Positions 36,410 to 47,338 of a DNA stretch of 64,000 nt are shown here, one piece after another. Positions within the stretch are counted from its first letter, which is position 1. Each line of letters starts with the position of its first letter. The notes below the pieces were generated by a model, which was given only the letters and a program-made list of their open reading frames with translations, was not told the DNA's origin and made no database searches. A program made the position numbers and the translations under genes. Source of the DNA: Terebella lapidaria (taxonomy: Eukaryota; Annelida; Polychaeta; Terebellida; Terebellidae); contig OX424569.1 in the NCBI GenBank assembly GCA_949152475.1, forward strand, positions 31,045,950-31,109,949, written 5' to 3'.

Positions 36410-38840
36410 CTGATTGAATTTTTTCATGTTTAGCCATCAATTATGACCTTGTGTGATCTTAGTCTTGAAGTTTCTCATTGGAGGGCATCTATATGATTAT
36501 CTGGGCGAAGAGTCTAATGCCGCTGTATAGGCAGTACACTGTATTTACATACCCATTTCACCTATATTCTTAACGATGTTTCATACTCAATGCTTTGGAA
36601 TTAATCACAAAAGTTCCAAATAAAAGTTCAAAAACATCTATCAGTGTTCTGAAGGCAATTGAATCATAACATTTCGCCACGATAAATGGAGATGAATTTG
36701 TTCTCCAAATTGCGCAGGTTATTCATAATTCAAAAGATAATAACATATGTTGCATGAGAGACATGCCGTTCTCTGCCTGCAATAAAATAAATAGAATGTA
36801 TCTAGGTAGCAGGAGTGTTCATTCACTAAGTGTGGATTTGTTTTAGTTTTCAACCAAAACAAGAGTAGATTCACTAACGGATTTGCACACAAGAATAATA
36901 GTATCCTGATAATTAGGATAATTCGCTGACTTGTGAAGTCCCGACATGAATAACTAATTCCAGACAAAGAGTTATATAATGAGCTAATAGACATCAAATC
37001 TAACGGCACGAAGAGCAAAGCGATCGTGGAATCTCCCACTTGGTACGTGACAAAAACTCAATTATGATAGCAAGACGGGAACTGAGGGAGGAATATGGTC
37101 AATATATACATCACCGAACGTCTGGGACTTGTATCCGTTTGGAAGGTGTCAGATTCATATCGACCTGTTTTGTGAGGTCAAGGTTACAGTAAATTATGCC
37201 CCACATCAGCTTGTGGGCTTGCTCATGCTCGGATATCCAGTTTTTTGAGTGCACATATGGGCGAATAAGCTAATGAAAAATTATTGTTTTTTTTTCTAGT
37301 TTTATTGATGGTATTAGATTGTCACATACTATCATGTATTTTATTTTCATAATAGCATGAAAATGATTGGAAAAAAAACATTGACAAAAATAGTATAGGT
37401 GATATACGAGAATTAGTCGAGTTATTCAAATTAATCAAACCAGATTCCTTCAATCAATCATGTCCCCATGACCACTGGGGAATGTGACGCATGGAACCAA
37501 TTACTCTGTGTCGGAAATCCCAGCTGCCGAGGCGTAGGGATACAAGGCATATGTAACAAGGTCAAATGAGCAGGCAGATGCACTAAATGGGACTTTTTCA
37601 CGCTGGCAATTCACTTCATGTTGACAGAAGACACGTGAAGAATCTGATGATTATATTTTACTTTCTGTTAACGCACCCTAAAGCTTAGAAAACACAACTC
37701 CCTCGAAAAAGTAGAAAAAGCTATACAATGTAAATGACTTCGAGGACTTTTTATAAGGTGCTTCCATTTTAGTTGTGTGACAACTGTAACAAAACAAACG
37801 GTCAACATGAGTATTATTTGCCTTTTTGCGTTTTTGTAATTCACCCTTTCTTCTTGCTCCTCGGTGCGTGTCGTTCCGACATGTGATGTCAACAATATTG
37901 AGAAAAAATATGAGAAAGGAATTCCAGTTTGCCCAGGCGAAGAATTAGAATAGGAGACTTAAGATTGTTATATTTTATGCGACGGTTCATGAATAATTCA
38001 TAAGTCTTGTCCAATCTAAAGTATTTGTATATATTGTTGTCGAGTGTGTCTGACAGTCTAACTCAGCACAGATTCACAGATAAATTCATAAGTTTGCGAA
38101 ATGACTCGGTGAAATACTGTAAAATGCGTAATTCCAAAGGAATTTTTCACAATTAGCAAAGGAGATATGCGATATTTACTACCAAACATTAACGCATATT
38201 GGAATATACGATATCGGAATATCTGTCCGGTCAACCCAGCTTAAATTCGAAGCTAAATCAACTTGACTGGATATCATTTATAAAATATTGTATCCAATTT
38301 GTCGAAGAGTAAAGTTAGAAGATGTGTTCTGATAACTGTGCTTTATTTTGAGGCATTTATTGATTTTATGGAAGCAACGAGCCTCTTGTAATGAACAGGG
38401 AAATCCCCTGTGACGGGGCGTCCCCATATGATCACCTAAGCTTTGAAAACTCAACTGTCACGAAACAGTAGAAAACTTGAATTTGGACACATTTCATGTG
38501 TGCTTTCGATAGGTCTGTGTGGCGAATGAAATAAACTCTCACAAATTCTTGTGAGATTACAAATGGGGGCCTGACTACATGTATTCACCTTTCCTCACTC
38601 TCCTGCTGTACATGTATCGTATAAGGATCTCTGAAGGAATTCGTGCAAACAGTATGCTTTTTTCTTGCTTTCCGTTTCTTGCAAGTCAACAAAACTCTCT
38701 AGACGAACATTTTTCACGTCAAGAACACTCAAATGTATACAAAGCAGTCCTTGTTTCAGCTTCATTGTGATGCGAGTCACGTTGACTATCTCGTTTCGAA
38801 CAAATTTTTGTGTTCACACAGGTACCCGCAGGTCTAATAT
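36410..38840 (+). repeat. Duplicated upstream segment of AMOP gene 1
   Basis: From about 36.7 kb onward this segment matches 42.9-45.2 kb upstream of AMOP gene 2 in the same order: antisense-open stretch 36,719-37,039 with 42,922-43,260, the CGTCTGGGACTTGTATCCG block (37,110), the GGCGTAGG dispersed repeat (37,455-37,640) with GACAGAAGACACGTGAAGAA after it, and the TTCATGAATAATTCATAA block (37,985). Gene 1 plus this flank therefore form one segmental-duplication unit with gene 2. Confidence 0.8.
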
Positions 38841-38853
38841 TCGCCCGTTGTGT

Positions 38854-38862
38854 AATAAAAGC
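38854..38862 (+). promoter_or_regulatory. TATA-like element of AMOP gene 1
   Basis: AATAAAAGC lies about 82 bp before the start codon. The equivalent position holds AATAAAAGC upstream of gene 2 (45,234-45,242) and GATAAAAG upstream of genes 3 and 4, so the motif is kept across all four paralogues. The transcription start itself is not visible. Confidence 0.5.
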
Positions 38863-38943
38863 TGCATTTCTCGTGTACTGAGATCATAACTTCCAGTAAT
38901 TTTGGAGCCGCACTTGGATCTTTCGTTGTGCTAAAACAACACC

Positions 38944-40671
38944 ATGAATTCACGTCTTGCGTTCGCACTGATGTGCTTCGTTGTGGGCCTCGCCGATGCA
39001 CAGTAATGACTTATTTACTTATATTTTTTTCATTATTTTTAATGTTAATTGTTTTAAAATGATGCGATATGTTATTCAGTTAGTTCATAATTAACATTTC
39101 ATGGGATGAATATTTTGAATATATACATGATAATTACTTAGTACACGTAACGTTGCTATGAAATTGGCCAAACAAAAAATACCTCAGCATGGATAAAGAT
39201 CGGAAAGTGAAAACGGCAACGTACAACCATCAACAACGCATTAACATTTCTTATTGAAATCTGTTCGTTCCATTTTTTTCGGTCATTTCGTTCATGAATT
39301 TCCTTAAAATTTGCTAGAAGAAAATCCAATTAGATATTATATATTGTCCGACGGACAGCGGACTCGCTGCTTTTGATTGTCCGAAATGCATGTCCGTGGT
39401 TCCATATTCTGTTGATACAATGTCGTTCCTCGACAGATCGTGTGGTACGATCACTGTGAGACAGGCGTACAACGCGCAGGTCCGTAGCTCGTGTGGCTGG
39501 TGGTGGTGGTGAGTACATTGCTCTCTCTTTGTTGGTGTCAACTTTAATCAATATCGATATTGTATGTTATAGTTAGTATATGACGCCTTTCAAAAATTAC
39601 ATTTGATTCACTCAGAAGGAATATTGTTTAGATTGAGCTATTACTAACATTAATTTGGTTATCAACTTCACAACAGCCTTAAAAATGATATATCTATCAT
39701 ATTTGTTACACAGGCGAAGGCAATGTGTCTCCGTCCAGAAGTTGTACAGAATGGTGACAGTTCCAAACCCCTATTGCGGAGGTCAGTCTAATCATAATTA
39801 GTCATGATGGTCTATAAATATATTCATATTGGTTACTTAACACTAGACGGTGATAATATATTGGCCTGTGTAGGATACATGTGTACAATTGTATACAGAA
39901 TAGTCAGAAGAAATAGTGAGAATATTGGAACCTTACACTCACAGCCAAGGAAATTCCTACAGCCTGAGGATGATATCATGTATTATGGGGAAATTATCAA
40001 AGTAATGTGAAATCGGAAAACCAAGTAATGTAAAATCTGTTATAAAAATATATGGATTGAGTAGGTGCACATTATTATCTGTTTCGAAGACTGTATGTTC
40101 CAGCCATACTGGCAATATCGGGGCGAAGATTTCTGCGTAGCTGATTGAGACTAATAGAATGTATCCCACTTGAAAATATTTTGATTATTTTTTTCATTTT
40201 TTTAAAGCTACCTCTGAAGCTTGTCGTAAATGTGGCAACTGGCATGCCGCAGAGCGCCTGGACACAGCTTGGATGGACCAAGTCAACCGTCAGTTCCCTT
40301 GCCCCTGTAGTGTTACCCTTGGATGGACCGGTGTGACTCCAAACGACCAACCGAGTGCCGACTGGAATGGTGACAAGGCCTGCTTGCGCTATGGCCTACC
40401 GTTCTGCTCGACCTATCATCCTGAAGCTGACGCCTGTCTTCGCTCTGACGGGACAACCAGTCTCGACGCTCGCCAGCAGTGTTGCTATGGCGACAATGGA
40501 CGCCTTCTGAGGCCCGGTCATCGTGGCGCGGGAACACCGGACCGTTCGGTCAGCGACCACGGAGAGTTTGACGTCGATACGTACGAATGGTGTTGTGAGG
40601 ACTGCCACGAGACTGGGTCATGTGACCGTTACCTTGAGGTCAGACGTGGCAGTGCGAGTCACTGTACCTAG
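38944..40671 (+). CDS. Secreted AMOP-domain protein, gene 1 (4 exons)
   Basis: Exons 38944-39002, 39437-39508, 39714-39781 and 40208-40671 join to a 220-residue protein. All introns are GT-AG, with phases shared by the other three copies. Residues 1-19 form a signal peptide ending VGLADA, so the protein is likely secreted. Exons 2-3 encode a short cysteine- and tryptophan-rich module (CGTITVRQAYN, CGWWWW, KLYRMVTVPNPYC) that I cannot assign. Exon 4 encodes an AMOP domain: CRKCGNWH, FPCPC, CSTYHPEADACLRSD, RQQCCYGDNGRLL, GAGTPDR and WCCEDC match the family seen in MUC4, SUSD2 and isthmins. No sushi, VWD or transmembrane part follows. Unlike its paralogues, this copy has R and V where the module's second and fifth cysteines belong, and GSAS in place of the GNAS sequon. 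AATAAA signals are at 40797 and 40840. Function is unknown; an extracellular role is inferred. Confidence 0.88.
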
Positions 40672-40796
40672 ATACCGAGACCACCAGTGAATGTCCGGTT
40701 GCTCGTCTGTCTGGTCGGCATATTCTACTTCATTCTGGTAATTTGGAATGAGAATAATTTTTTTTGTAAGTAACGAAACGATTTCTAATCTAAAAT

Positions 40797-40845
40797 AATA
40801 AAAGCAGTTATGATTTTAAATTGTCGTTCAGATCAGATCAATAAA
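40797..40845 (+). terminator. Poly(A) signals of AMOP gene 1
   Basis: AATAAA occurs at 40797-40802 and 40840-40845, 126 and 169 bp after the stop codon. The second lies in CAGATCAATAAAAG, which corresponds to GGTCAATAAAAC after gene 2 and GATAAATAAAAC after genes 3 and 4, so it is the likelier site. Confidence 0.6.
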
Positions 40846-40904
40846 AGAAATCCTGGTAGGAACGAGTTGTTATCATTTAGATGCTCTAAATGACCCCTCC
40901 CCCC

Positions 40905-40992
40905 ACACTTTGTTTATATTGCAAAATGTTTTGTTTTACGTTTGTTATTGGAATCATCAAAATTTGGCTGTATTGGTGGTAATAGATTAATT
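40905..40992 (-). repeat. Dispersed 361-bp repeat, 5' fragment
   Basis: On the minus strand it begins TAATCTATTACCACCAATAC, then GATGATTCCAATAACAAACG, and ends in GCAATATAAACAAAG, matching the first quarter of the 361-bp unit. It lies just past the gene 1 poly(A) region. Confidence 0.75.
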
Positions 40993-40999
40993 TTTTCTC

Positions 41000-41375
41000 A
41001 TTCACATTCAAACTATAATTTTTTTGGATACCAAGTCCAAATGGTCATCATATGGTCAAATGGCCATTGAGTTACTTATTATCTTGTATGAGAAACATCG
41101 TTAACACAATTCATTCGCCATGCTTCATTCTGCAAAATACGACATACACAGCCCACAATCAATACGGCAGCTTGGTTATGTGAATGACTTTGCCGCTCAT
41201 ACATATACACACATATATACAAATATATTTACACAACAGGATATAAGCACGGGGTGGGTAGGGGCCATATGTACATTTTTTACACTTGTTGTACAGAGCA
41301 CGGAGGAGATCCCCTAGTGTGAACGGGTGTGGGGAATCCTCCTAAAACAAATAAAGTTAGGTACATCGCATGTGG
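41000..41375 (+). repeat. Downstream flank of AMOP gene 1, paralogous to 58.9-59.2 kb
   Basis: TGCAAAATACGACATACACA, CACAATCAATACGG and TTTGCCGCTCATACATATAC at about 41,130-41,210 match, in the same order, sequence at about 59,038-59,120 beyond gene 4. I see no gene in it. Confidence 0.6.
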
Positions 41376-41380
41376 TATCA

Positions 41381-42171
41381 TACGGAAGCGTATTGCTATC
41401 AAGGTGTAAAAATTTGTATCTCGTACGTACGACTTACTAACTCGTATGTACGACTTACTAAGTCATACGTACGACTTATTAAGTCGTATGTACGACTTAT
41501 TAAGTCATACGTACGACTTATTAAGTCGTATGTACGACTTATTAAGTCATACGTACGACTTATTAAGTCATACGTATGACTTATTAACTCGTACGTACGA
41601 CTTATTAACTCGTACGTACGACTTATTAACTCGTACGTACGACTTATTAACTCGTACGTACGAGTTAATAAGTCGTACGTACGAGATATAAGTCATACGT
41701 ACGAGATACATTTTTTTACACACTTGATAACAATACGTTTCACTACGGAAGCGTATTGTTATCAAGTGCGTAAAATTTCTTATCTCGTACGTATGAGTTA
41801 TATCTCATACATACGACTTATTAAGTCGTATGTACGACTTATTAACTCGTATGTACGACTTAATAACTCATACGTATGACTTAGTATCTCATAAGTACGA
41901 CTTACTAACTCGTACGTATGAGTTAATAAGTCGTACGTACGGGTTAATAAGTCATACGTAGGAGTTAATAAGTCATATGTACGAGTTACTAAGTCATACG
42001 TACGAGATACTAAGTCGTACGTACGGGTTAACAAGTCGTACATACGAGTTATTAAGTCGTACGTACGGGTTATCAAGTCGTACGTACGGGTTATTAAGTC
42101 GTACGTACGAGATATAAGTCGTACATACGAGATAATATTTTTTACACCCTTGATAGCAATACGCTTCCGTA
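41381..42171. mobile_element. Composite foldback element with palindromic ~20-bp repeats and 6-bp target duplication
   Basis: The ends are inverted: TACGGAAGCGTATTGCTATC at the left (41381) and its complement GATAGCAATACGCTTCCGTA at the right (to 42171). The 6-mer GTATCA flanks both sides (41375-41380 and 42172-42177). A second left end at 41744 and a shortened right end near 41,737 show two fused units (about 41381-41737 and 41744-42171). Each interior is a run of self-complementary repeats of about 20 bp (CGTACGTACGACTTATTAAC and variants). No transposase is present. The open frames through it are repeat artefacts. Confidence 0.82.
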
Positions 42172-42915
42172 GTATCATAATATTAGCATATAACTTGAAA
42201 ATAAACCCACCAGCCTACTCTCCCTCCCACTGGATATATCACTGGATATACATGTGCGATCACGGTATTCAAAACTGGGCCTCAAAGCAAAGAGGTAGCT
42301 TTGCCGATTTCAGTACCATGACAAATATCTGAACACTACATTTTGAACACATAAGGGCATCGCTAAATTCGCACATACACTTAATTATTAATTTCACGAT
42401 AATCAAAACTAGCTATAGTAATACTAAGCACATGCAGTGATTTCAACTATCAAAAGAAAGGTACATAGACACACGTACAGATTGAAAAATAAAAGTGAAT
42501 GCACATGCTCAAATATATTTCCATCATATATTTATAAGCTGAATATGTTGTAAATATTCAAAAGAAGAGGAGAAAAAAAGTAAAAGTGCCTGCGAGGCGA
42601 AACTTTCAAGAGAGTATTGTTTGAGATCAGCACCAGCCATTGGAAGGGCGCCAAAAATTGCGTCAAAACGCTGACGCGGATCAAATCGCACGAACACCGG
42701 TCTCTGGGAAAACACGTTGCCGTCTAACGTAGAACGTGTACTCATGTTGTACCCAAGCCAAGAACTGACTGAAGCCAAACGATCGAAAATGTTCTCTCAA
42801 AAATATATTTCATACATTTATGGCTGCAGACATAAGAGACCTGTACTAATACATAATGTATATCCCATGTAATATGAATGATACAATGTATTTGTAGACC
42901 GTGGTAGAGATTGAA
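42172..42915. other. Duplicated non-coding flank; no gene supported
   Basis: About 42,320-42,470 (AACTAGCTATAGTAATACTA, AGCACATGCAGTGATTTCAA) matches 59,740-59,870 beyond gene 4. About 42,640-42,790 (GCGGATCAAATCGCACGAAC, CACCGGTCTCTGGG) matches 49,305-49,440 and 53,460-53,590 upstream of genes 3 and 4. The three latter copies share a short minus-strand open stretch, but one is out of frame, so I call no gene. Confidence 0.6.
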
Positions 42916-45230
42916 GATGTCTTACCACATGTACGGATTTAATCTTGTTTTCAACCAAACTGTGTACACCAAACAAAAGTAGATTCCCGAAAACAGATTT
43001 GCACACAAGCATAATGTATTAGGATATACATCCTGGTTTTCAACCAAACCGTGTACACCAAACAAAAGTAGATTCCCGAAAACAGATTTGCACACAAGCA
43101 TAATGTATAGGATACTATTGGTGGTAATAGATTGATACTTACATAGGTGAATTGTGAAATCTGACAAAAATAAATAATTCCAGACGGAGAGCTGATATAA
43201 TAAGTGAATAGACATCACATCTAACGGCAAAAAGAGCAAAGCGATGGTGGAGTCTTCCACTTGATACGTGACAAAAACTCAATTATGAAGGCCAGGAGGA
43301 CGTGACAGGAGAAATATGGTCAATACCTCGTCAAACGTCTGGGATTTGTATCCGTTTGGAAGGTGTCAGATTCATATCGATCTGTTTTGTGAGATCAAGG
43401 TTATGGAAAATAATGCCACAGATCAGCTCGTGTGGCTAGTTCATGATTGTGAACGGGTATCCAGTTATTTAGAGTGCACAAATGTGCCTATAAGTTAATA
43501 ATTAAAAAAATACGCTTTAATCTAGCTGATATTGACCGTACTAGATTGATAAAACAATCATATATTTCATTATCATATTATTTTGAAAATGATTGAAAAA
43601 ATTAAACATTGACAAAATAATCTGAGTGAAATACGAGAATAGTTAGTCGAGTTAGTCAAATAAATCAAACCAGATTCTTTCAATCAATTTCGTCCCCAAA
43701 ACCACTGGAGAATTTGACGTATGGAGCTAATTACTCTTGTGTTGGAAATCCGAGTTGTAATGATACAAGGCATATAACAAGGTCAAGTGAGCAGGCAGAT
43801 GTAATGAACGGGAGGTTTTATCCCGCTGAGAACATTAGTCACTTCGTGTTGACAGAAGACACGTGAAGAATCTGGTAACAATATTCAACTTTCTGTGAAT
43901 GCATCGTGAAGCTTCGAAAATACAACTCTCTCTAGAAACACTTTTAAATGCCCAGACGTGTTTTGATAAAGTGCTCTCATTTTAGTTGTGCAGCGAAGGT
44001 ATTAAAACGAAAGTGCATCGTGACTAATATGCACATGTTTTTGTTTTGCTTTGTTAGTTTTTTTTTCTGCCATTCGCCCATTTTTGCTTCTCTGTGTTTA
44101 TCGTCATAATTATGTAATGTCGATAGTATTAAAAAAAAAGTATGGGGGTTGTATAAAAAGCACATACCAGTTTGCGCGGGCGACGATATACAAAGAAATA
44201 CTTAGGATTGTTATAATCCAAGCGACAGTTATTGCATAATTCATAAACCTTGTCCAATCTAAAAGGTACTTGAATATATTGATGTCGAGTGCGTTGTACA
44301 GATCGAATGAGCAGAGATTCAGAGATAAAGTGATTGGATTGCGACATGACTCGATGAAATATTCTGAAATTGCTTATTTATAGAGAAAATTAAATCCACA
44401 TGACTGGATGTCATTTGTTTCTGTTATGTATGCGGGATATCCAAGCTGTTTTGAAGTAGAGACAGACGTTTTGTTTTGACAACTATGTTTTATTTTTAGT
44501 CGCTCGTTGATTTTCTGGAAATAGTGACCCTCTTGTAATAAACAGGGAAATCCTCTGTGACCGAGTATTTGGAACTGTTCACATATGAAAGGGAAATTTC
44601 AACTTTCACGAAAAAAACTTCAAACATATCGTATGGGTCCTAATAGTGGCACGTGCCCTAACAGTAGCACGCCCCCTCTATTCTCCAAAAATGTTAGATT
44701 TTTGTAACCTTACATTTCACTTCATATCTTTCTAATAAACACTTGGAGTGTTCCAATCCACATATTTATGTTATTCGAATTATAATCAAATGGATTGATA
44801 GCTATAGGTATATTATTCAGTGATTTTCTTAAATGTGACTTCAAAATTTACCTCATTTTTGCGCGCGCTGCTGCAGCAGGTCTTGCTTTGGCACGCTGTG
44901 TTACTATTAGGACCAATACGGCATTCGAACACATTTTAAGTGTCGATAGGGTTGTGTGGCGAGCGCAATGAAGCATCTCTTGTGAAAATACAAAGGATTC
45001 CTGACTTTTATATAGTCTAACTTTTCGCGTTCCTTTGTACTATACAATACATGTATCCTAGGGCATTCCAGAGAAGTTTGTGAGAAACAGTATCTTTTTC
45101 GCTTTCGTTTTCGAAATCCAGGATACAGCTTTATAACTGGAACTCGAGTGAAAAATGACACACTCCCTCCTTTCGAGCAAATACAGTATTTGCATTAACA
45201 CAGTCATGTAGCCCTAATTTTTGCCGGTTG
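42916..45230 (+). repeat. Duplicated upstream segment of AMOP gene 2
   Basis: This is the counterpart of 36.7-38.8 kb, with the same landmarks: CGTCTGGGATTTGTATCCG near 43,335, the dispersed repeat near 43,690-43,870 followed by GACAGAAGACACGTGAAGAA, and CAGTTATTGCATAATTCATA near 44,225. A doubled stretch of about 80 bp (TTTTCAACCAAAC, CCCGAAAACAGATTTGCACA) lies at 42,950-43,110. The minus-strand fragment ATTGGTGGTAATAGATTG at about 43,118-43,135 is another scrap of the 361-bp repeat. Confidence 0.8.
44636..44914. mobile_element. 279-bp MITE-like insertion upstream of AMOP gene 2
   Basis: GGTCCTAATAGTGGCAC at the left and TTACTATTAGGACC at the right form terminal inverted repeats. The flanking sequence (CTTTCACGAAA before, ATTTTAAGTGTCGATAGGG after) is continuous in the corresponding place upstream of gene 1 (about 38,455-38,515), which lacks the insert. 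The interior shows no frame. I could not settle the target duplication. Confidence 0.75.
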
Positions 45231-45233
45231 TGT

Positions 45234-45242
45234 AATAAAAGC
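45234..45242 (+). promoter_or_regulatory. TATA-like element of AMOP gene 2
   Basis: AATAAAAGC lies 70 bp before the start codon, in a block (TTGTGTAATAAAAGC, then CCGTGTACTGAGATCATA) shared with gene 1. Confidence 0.5.
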
Positions 45243-45311
45243 AGCAGTTCCCGTGTACTGAGATCATATTTTGGAGCCGCACTTGGATCTTTCACTGCGT
45301 GAAACGACAGG

Positions 45312-46932
45312 ATGGATTTACATGCACATCTTGCGTTCGCATTGATGTGTTTTGTTCTTTCCGGCTTCGCCGATGCACAGTAACTATTTAATTACTTATC
45401 TTCACCATTGCTTTTAACAGCTTAATCATATGATGACTACATACTTGTGTTAAGGTCACGCATTCACCGGACTCGGTGGTTTCGATAACCAGGTGGAAAT
45501 GTGACCGTCTGACTTGCCCCAGTTTTATCGCTTGTTGATACAATGAATGCTCATTGACAGGACGTGTGGAACGATCACGGTGAGACAGGCGTACAACGCA
45601 CGGGTCTGTAATTCATGTAACTGGTGGGTGTGGTGAGTACAATGTAGGCTCGTTTTAGGTGTACATTTCGATCAATATCATTATTTTGTTTTAATAGTTA
45701 AATACAATTTGATTCACGCAAAAGAAGGAATACTATTTAGGTTGAGATATTGGCAACATCAGACAACAGTAAAACAAATGAATGATGTTTTTTGTCATAA
45801 TAGTTCAATGACTGCGTCATTATGTGTTGATTTATTTACAATTACCACATTTGTTACCAGGCAGAGTCAATGTTGCTCCGTTCAGACGTTGTACAGAACG
45901 GTGACTGTTCAAAACCCTCATTGCAGTGGTCAGTAGTTTATAATGTTTTCTCAAAATCAGTCATGGTGGTCTATATTCATTTTTTTACAATCCTTACGAA
46001 AAATACATTTTTTAAGATATTCGAGATATGTAAGGCTTCAAAATAAACATAGCTACATGTACCTTATTATACATCTACTACGCATTCCAGCACATTAGGT
46101 TCATTCTGTACGGGCATAAACACGATTAAAGCCCGGAAATTGATGGAATTTATTTTGATTCCATTTTTGACTGAAATTTAACATTGGGGTAGATTGCCAA
46201 CTTTTTTCATTTTTTCGAGATAAAATTCTGAAATTTGGTGAAAAAATGCGGCATGATACCCAATTAAGACATACAAAATTTCAAGTTGATCAGAATATCC
46301 AAAACAAAACTACGGCCAAAAAGCGTGTTTCACTGATAGATAAATTTCTCTATAGTCATTCTGACAATATCGTGGCGAGGATTTGTGGGTGGTTGAACGA
46401 CTGGTACAGCTGGAACACGTAGTCTACTCGAAACATATTTTGAATACTATCCTCTTTACTAGCTACCACTGAAGATTGTCGCAAATGTGGCAACTGGCAC
46501 GCTGCAGAGCGTCTGGACACAGGTTGGATGGACGAAGTCAATCGCCAATTCCCTTGCCCCTGTAGCGTTACTCTTGGATGGACTGGTGTGACTCCAAACG
46601 ACCAACCGAGCGCCGACTGGAATGGTGACTTGGCCTGCTTGCGCTATGGCCGACCGTTCTGCTCGACCTATCACCCTGGAGCTGACGCCTGTCTTCGCTC
46701 TGACGGGCCAACCAGTCTCTACGCCCGCCAGCAGTGTTGCTATGACAACAATGGTCGCCTCCTGAGGCCCGGTCACCGTGGCGCAGGAACGCCGGACCGT
46801 TCCGCATCGTTGAGCGGCCACAGGGAGTTGGACGTCGCTCCGTACGAGTGGTGTTGTGAGGGCTGCCACGAGGTTGGGTCTTGTGACCGATACCTTGAGG
46901 TCAGACGTGGCAACGCAAGTCACTGTTTCTAA
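45312..46932 (+). CDS. Secreted AMOP-domain protein, gene 2 (4 exons)
   Basis: Exons 45312-45379, 45561-45632, 45861-45928 and 46463-46932 join to a 225-residue protein with the same intron phases as gene 1. The signal peptide (MDLHAHLAFALMCFVLS ... FADA) is slightly longer than in its paralogues. The N-terminal module has all six cysteines (QTCGTITVRQAYNARVCNSC, QCCSVQTLYRTVTV, PHC). The AMOP domain shows FPCPC, CSTYHPGADACLRSD, ARQQCCYDNNGRLL, GAGTPDR, WCCEGC and the C-terminal GNASHC sequon. Compared with genes 3-4, the CC-proximal stretch differs (TSLYARQQCC versus TSDGARQQCC). It is closest to gene 1 in flanking DNA, though not in cysteine content. No membrane anchor follows, so secretion is inferred. 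Role unknown. Confidence 0.87.
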
Positions 46933-47089
46933 ATAGCGGTTATGTCTGTTGGCCGGCATATTGCTACACGTTCATGTTTTTCTGATGATCTAATATGAAA
47001 ACAGTTAAATGTTTTGATATAAATAAACAAATTGTTATCCTAAATTGATATGATCAGCAACTGTGCAGTTTGTATTACCAGATCAGGTC

Positions 47090-47095
47090 AATAAA
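47090..47095 (+). terminator. Poly(A) signal of AMOP gene 2
   Basis: AATAAA in GGTCAATAAAACATTTTTC, about 160 bp after the stop. The same context follows genes 3 and 4. A second AATAAA lies at about 47,022. Confidence 0.6.
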
Positions 47096-47338
47096 ACATT
47101 TTTCTTGAACTACTGCATTGTTATCGTGCCAAAAATAACGATGTTATTCACACTCAAACTGTGATTCATTTTGTAATAGTGTTATTTTAATAATGCGCGT
47201 TTTTATATATTTTGCTATATTTTAGTAGATTGGTTTCATCATTTAATTGATCACATTTGTAAAGACTGCACGGATTTGGGTCAACGGTCAGTCTTAAAAT
47301 TAATGTACTTGTTTGCTAGGATTTTTCGCATTCCTTAG

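Noticed and set aside
39437-39781. EMI domain in the N-terminal module of the AMOP proteins
   Set aside because: A C-W-QC-YR flavour is there, but the length and the cysteine order do not fit a full EMI domain, so I left the module unassigned.
41416-42135. CRISPR-like regular repeats
   Set aside because: The repeats are contiguous and palindromic without unique spacers, and the DNA is clearly eukaryotic.
41370-42178. Long repetitive frames (SYVRLIK / YDLLTRT repeats) on both strands
   Set aside because: They are translations of self-complementary ~20-bp repeats in a foldback element. Both strands and several frames are open for the same reason.
46459-46959. Large minus-strand frame of 166 codons opposite AMOP exon 4, with like frames opposite the other copies
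   Set aside because: It is antisense to a well-supported, domain-bearing exon and has no features of its own.
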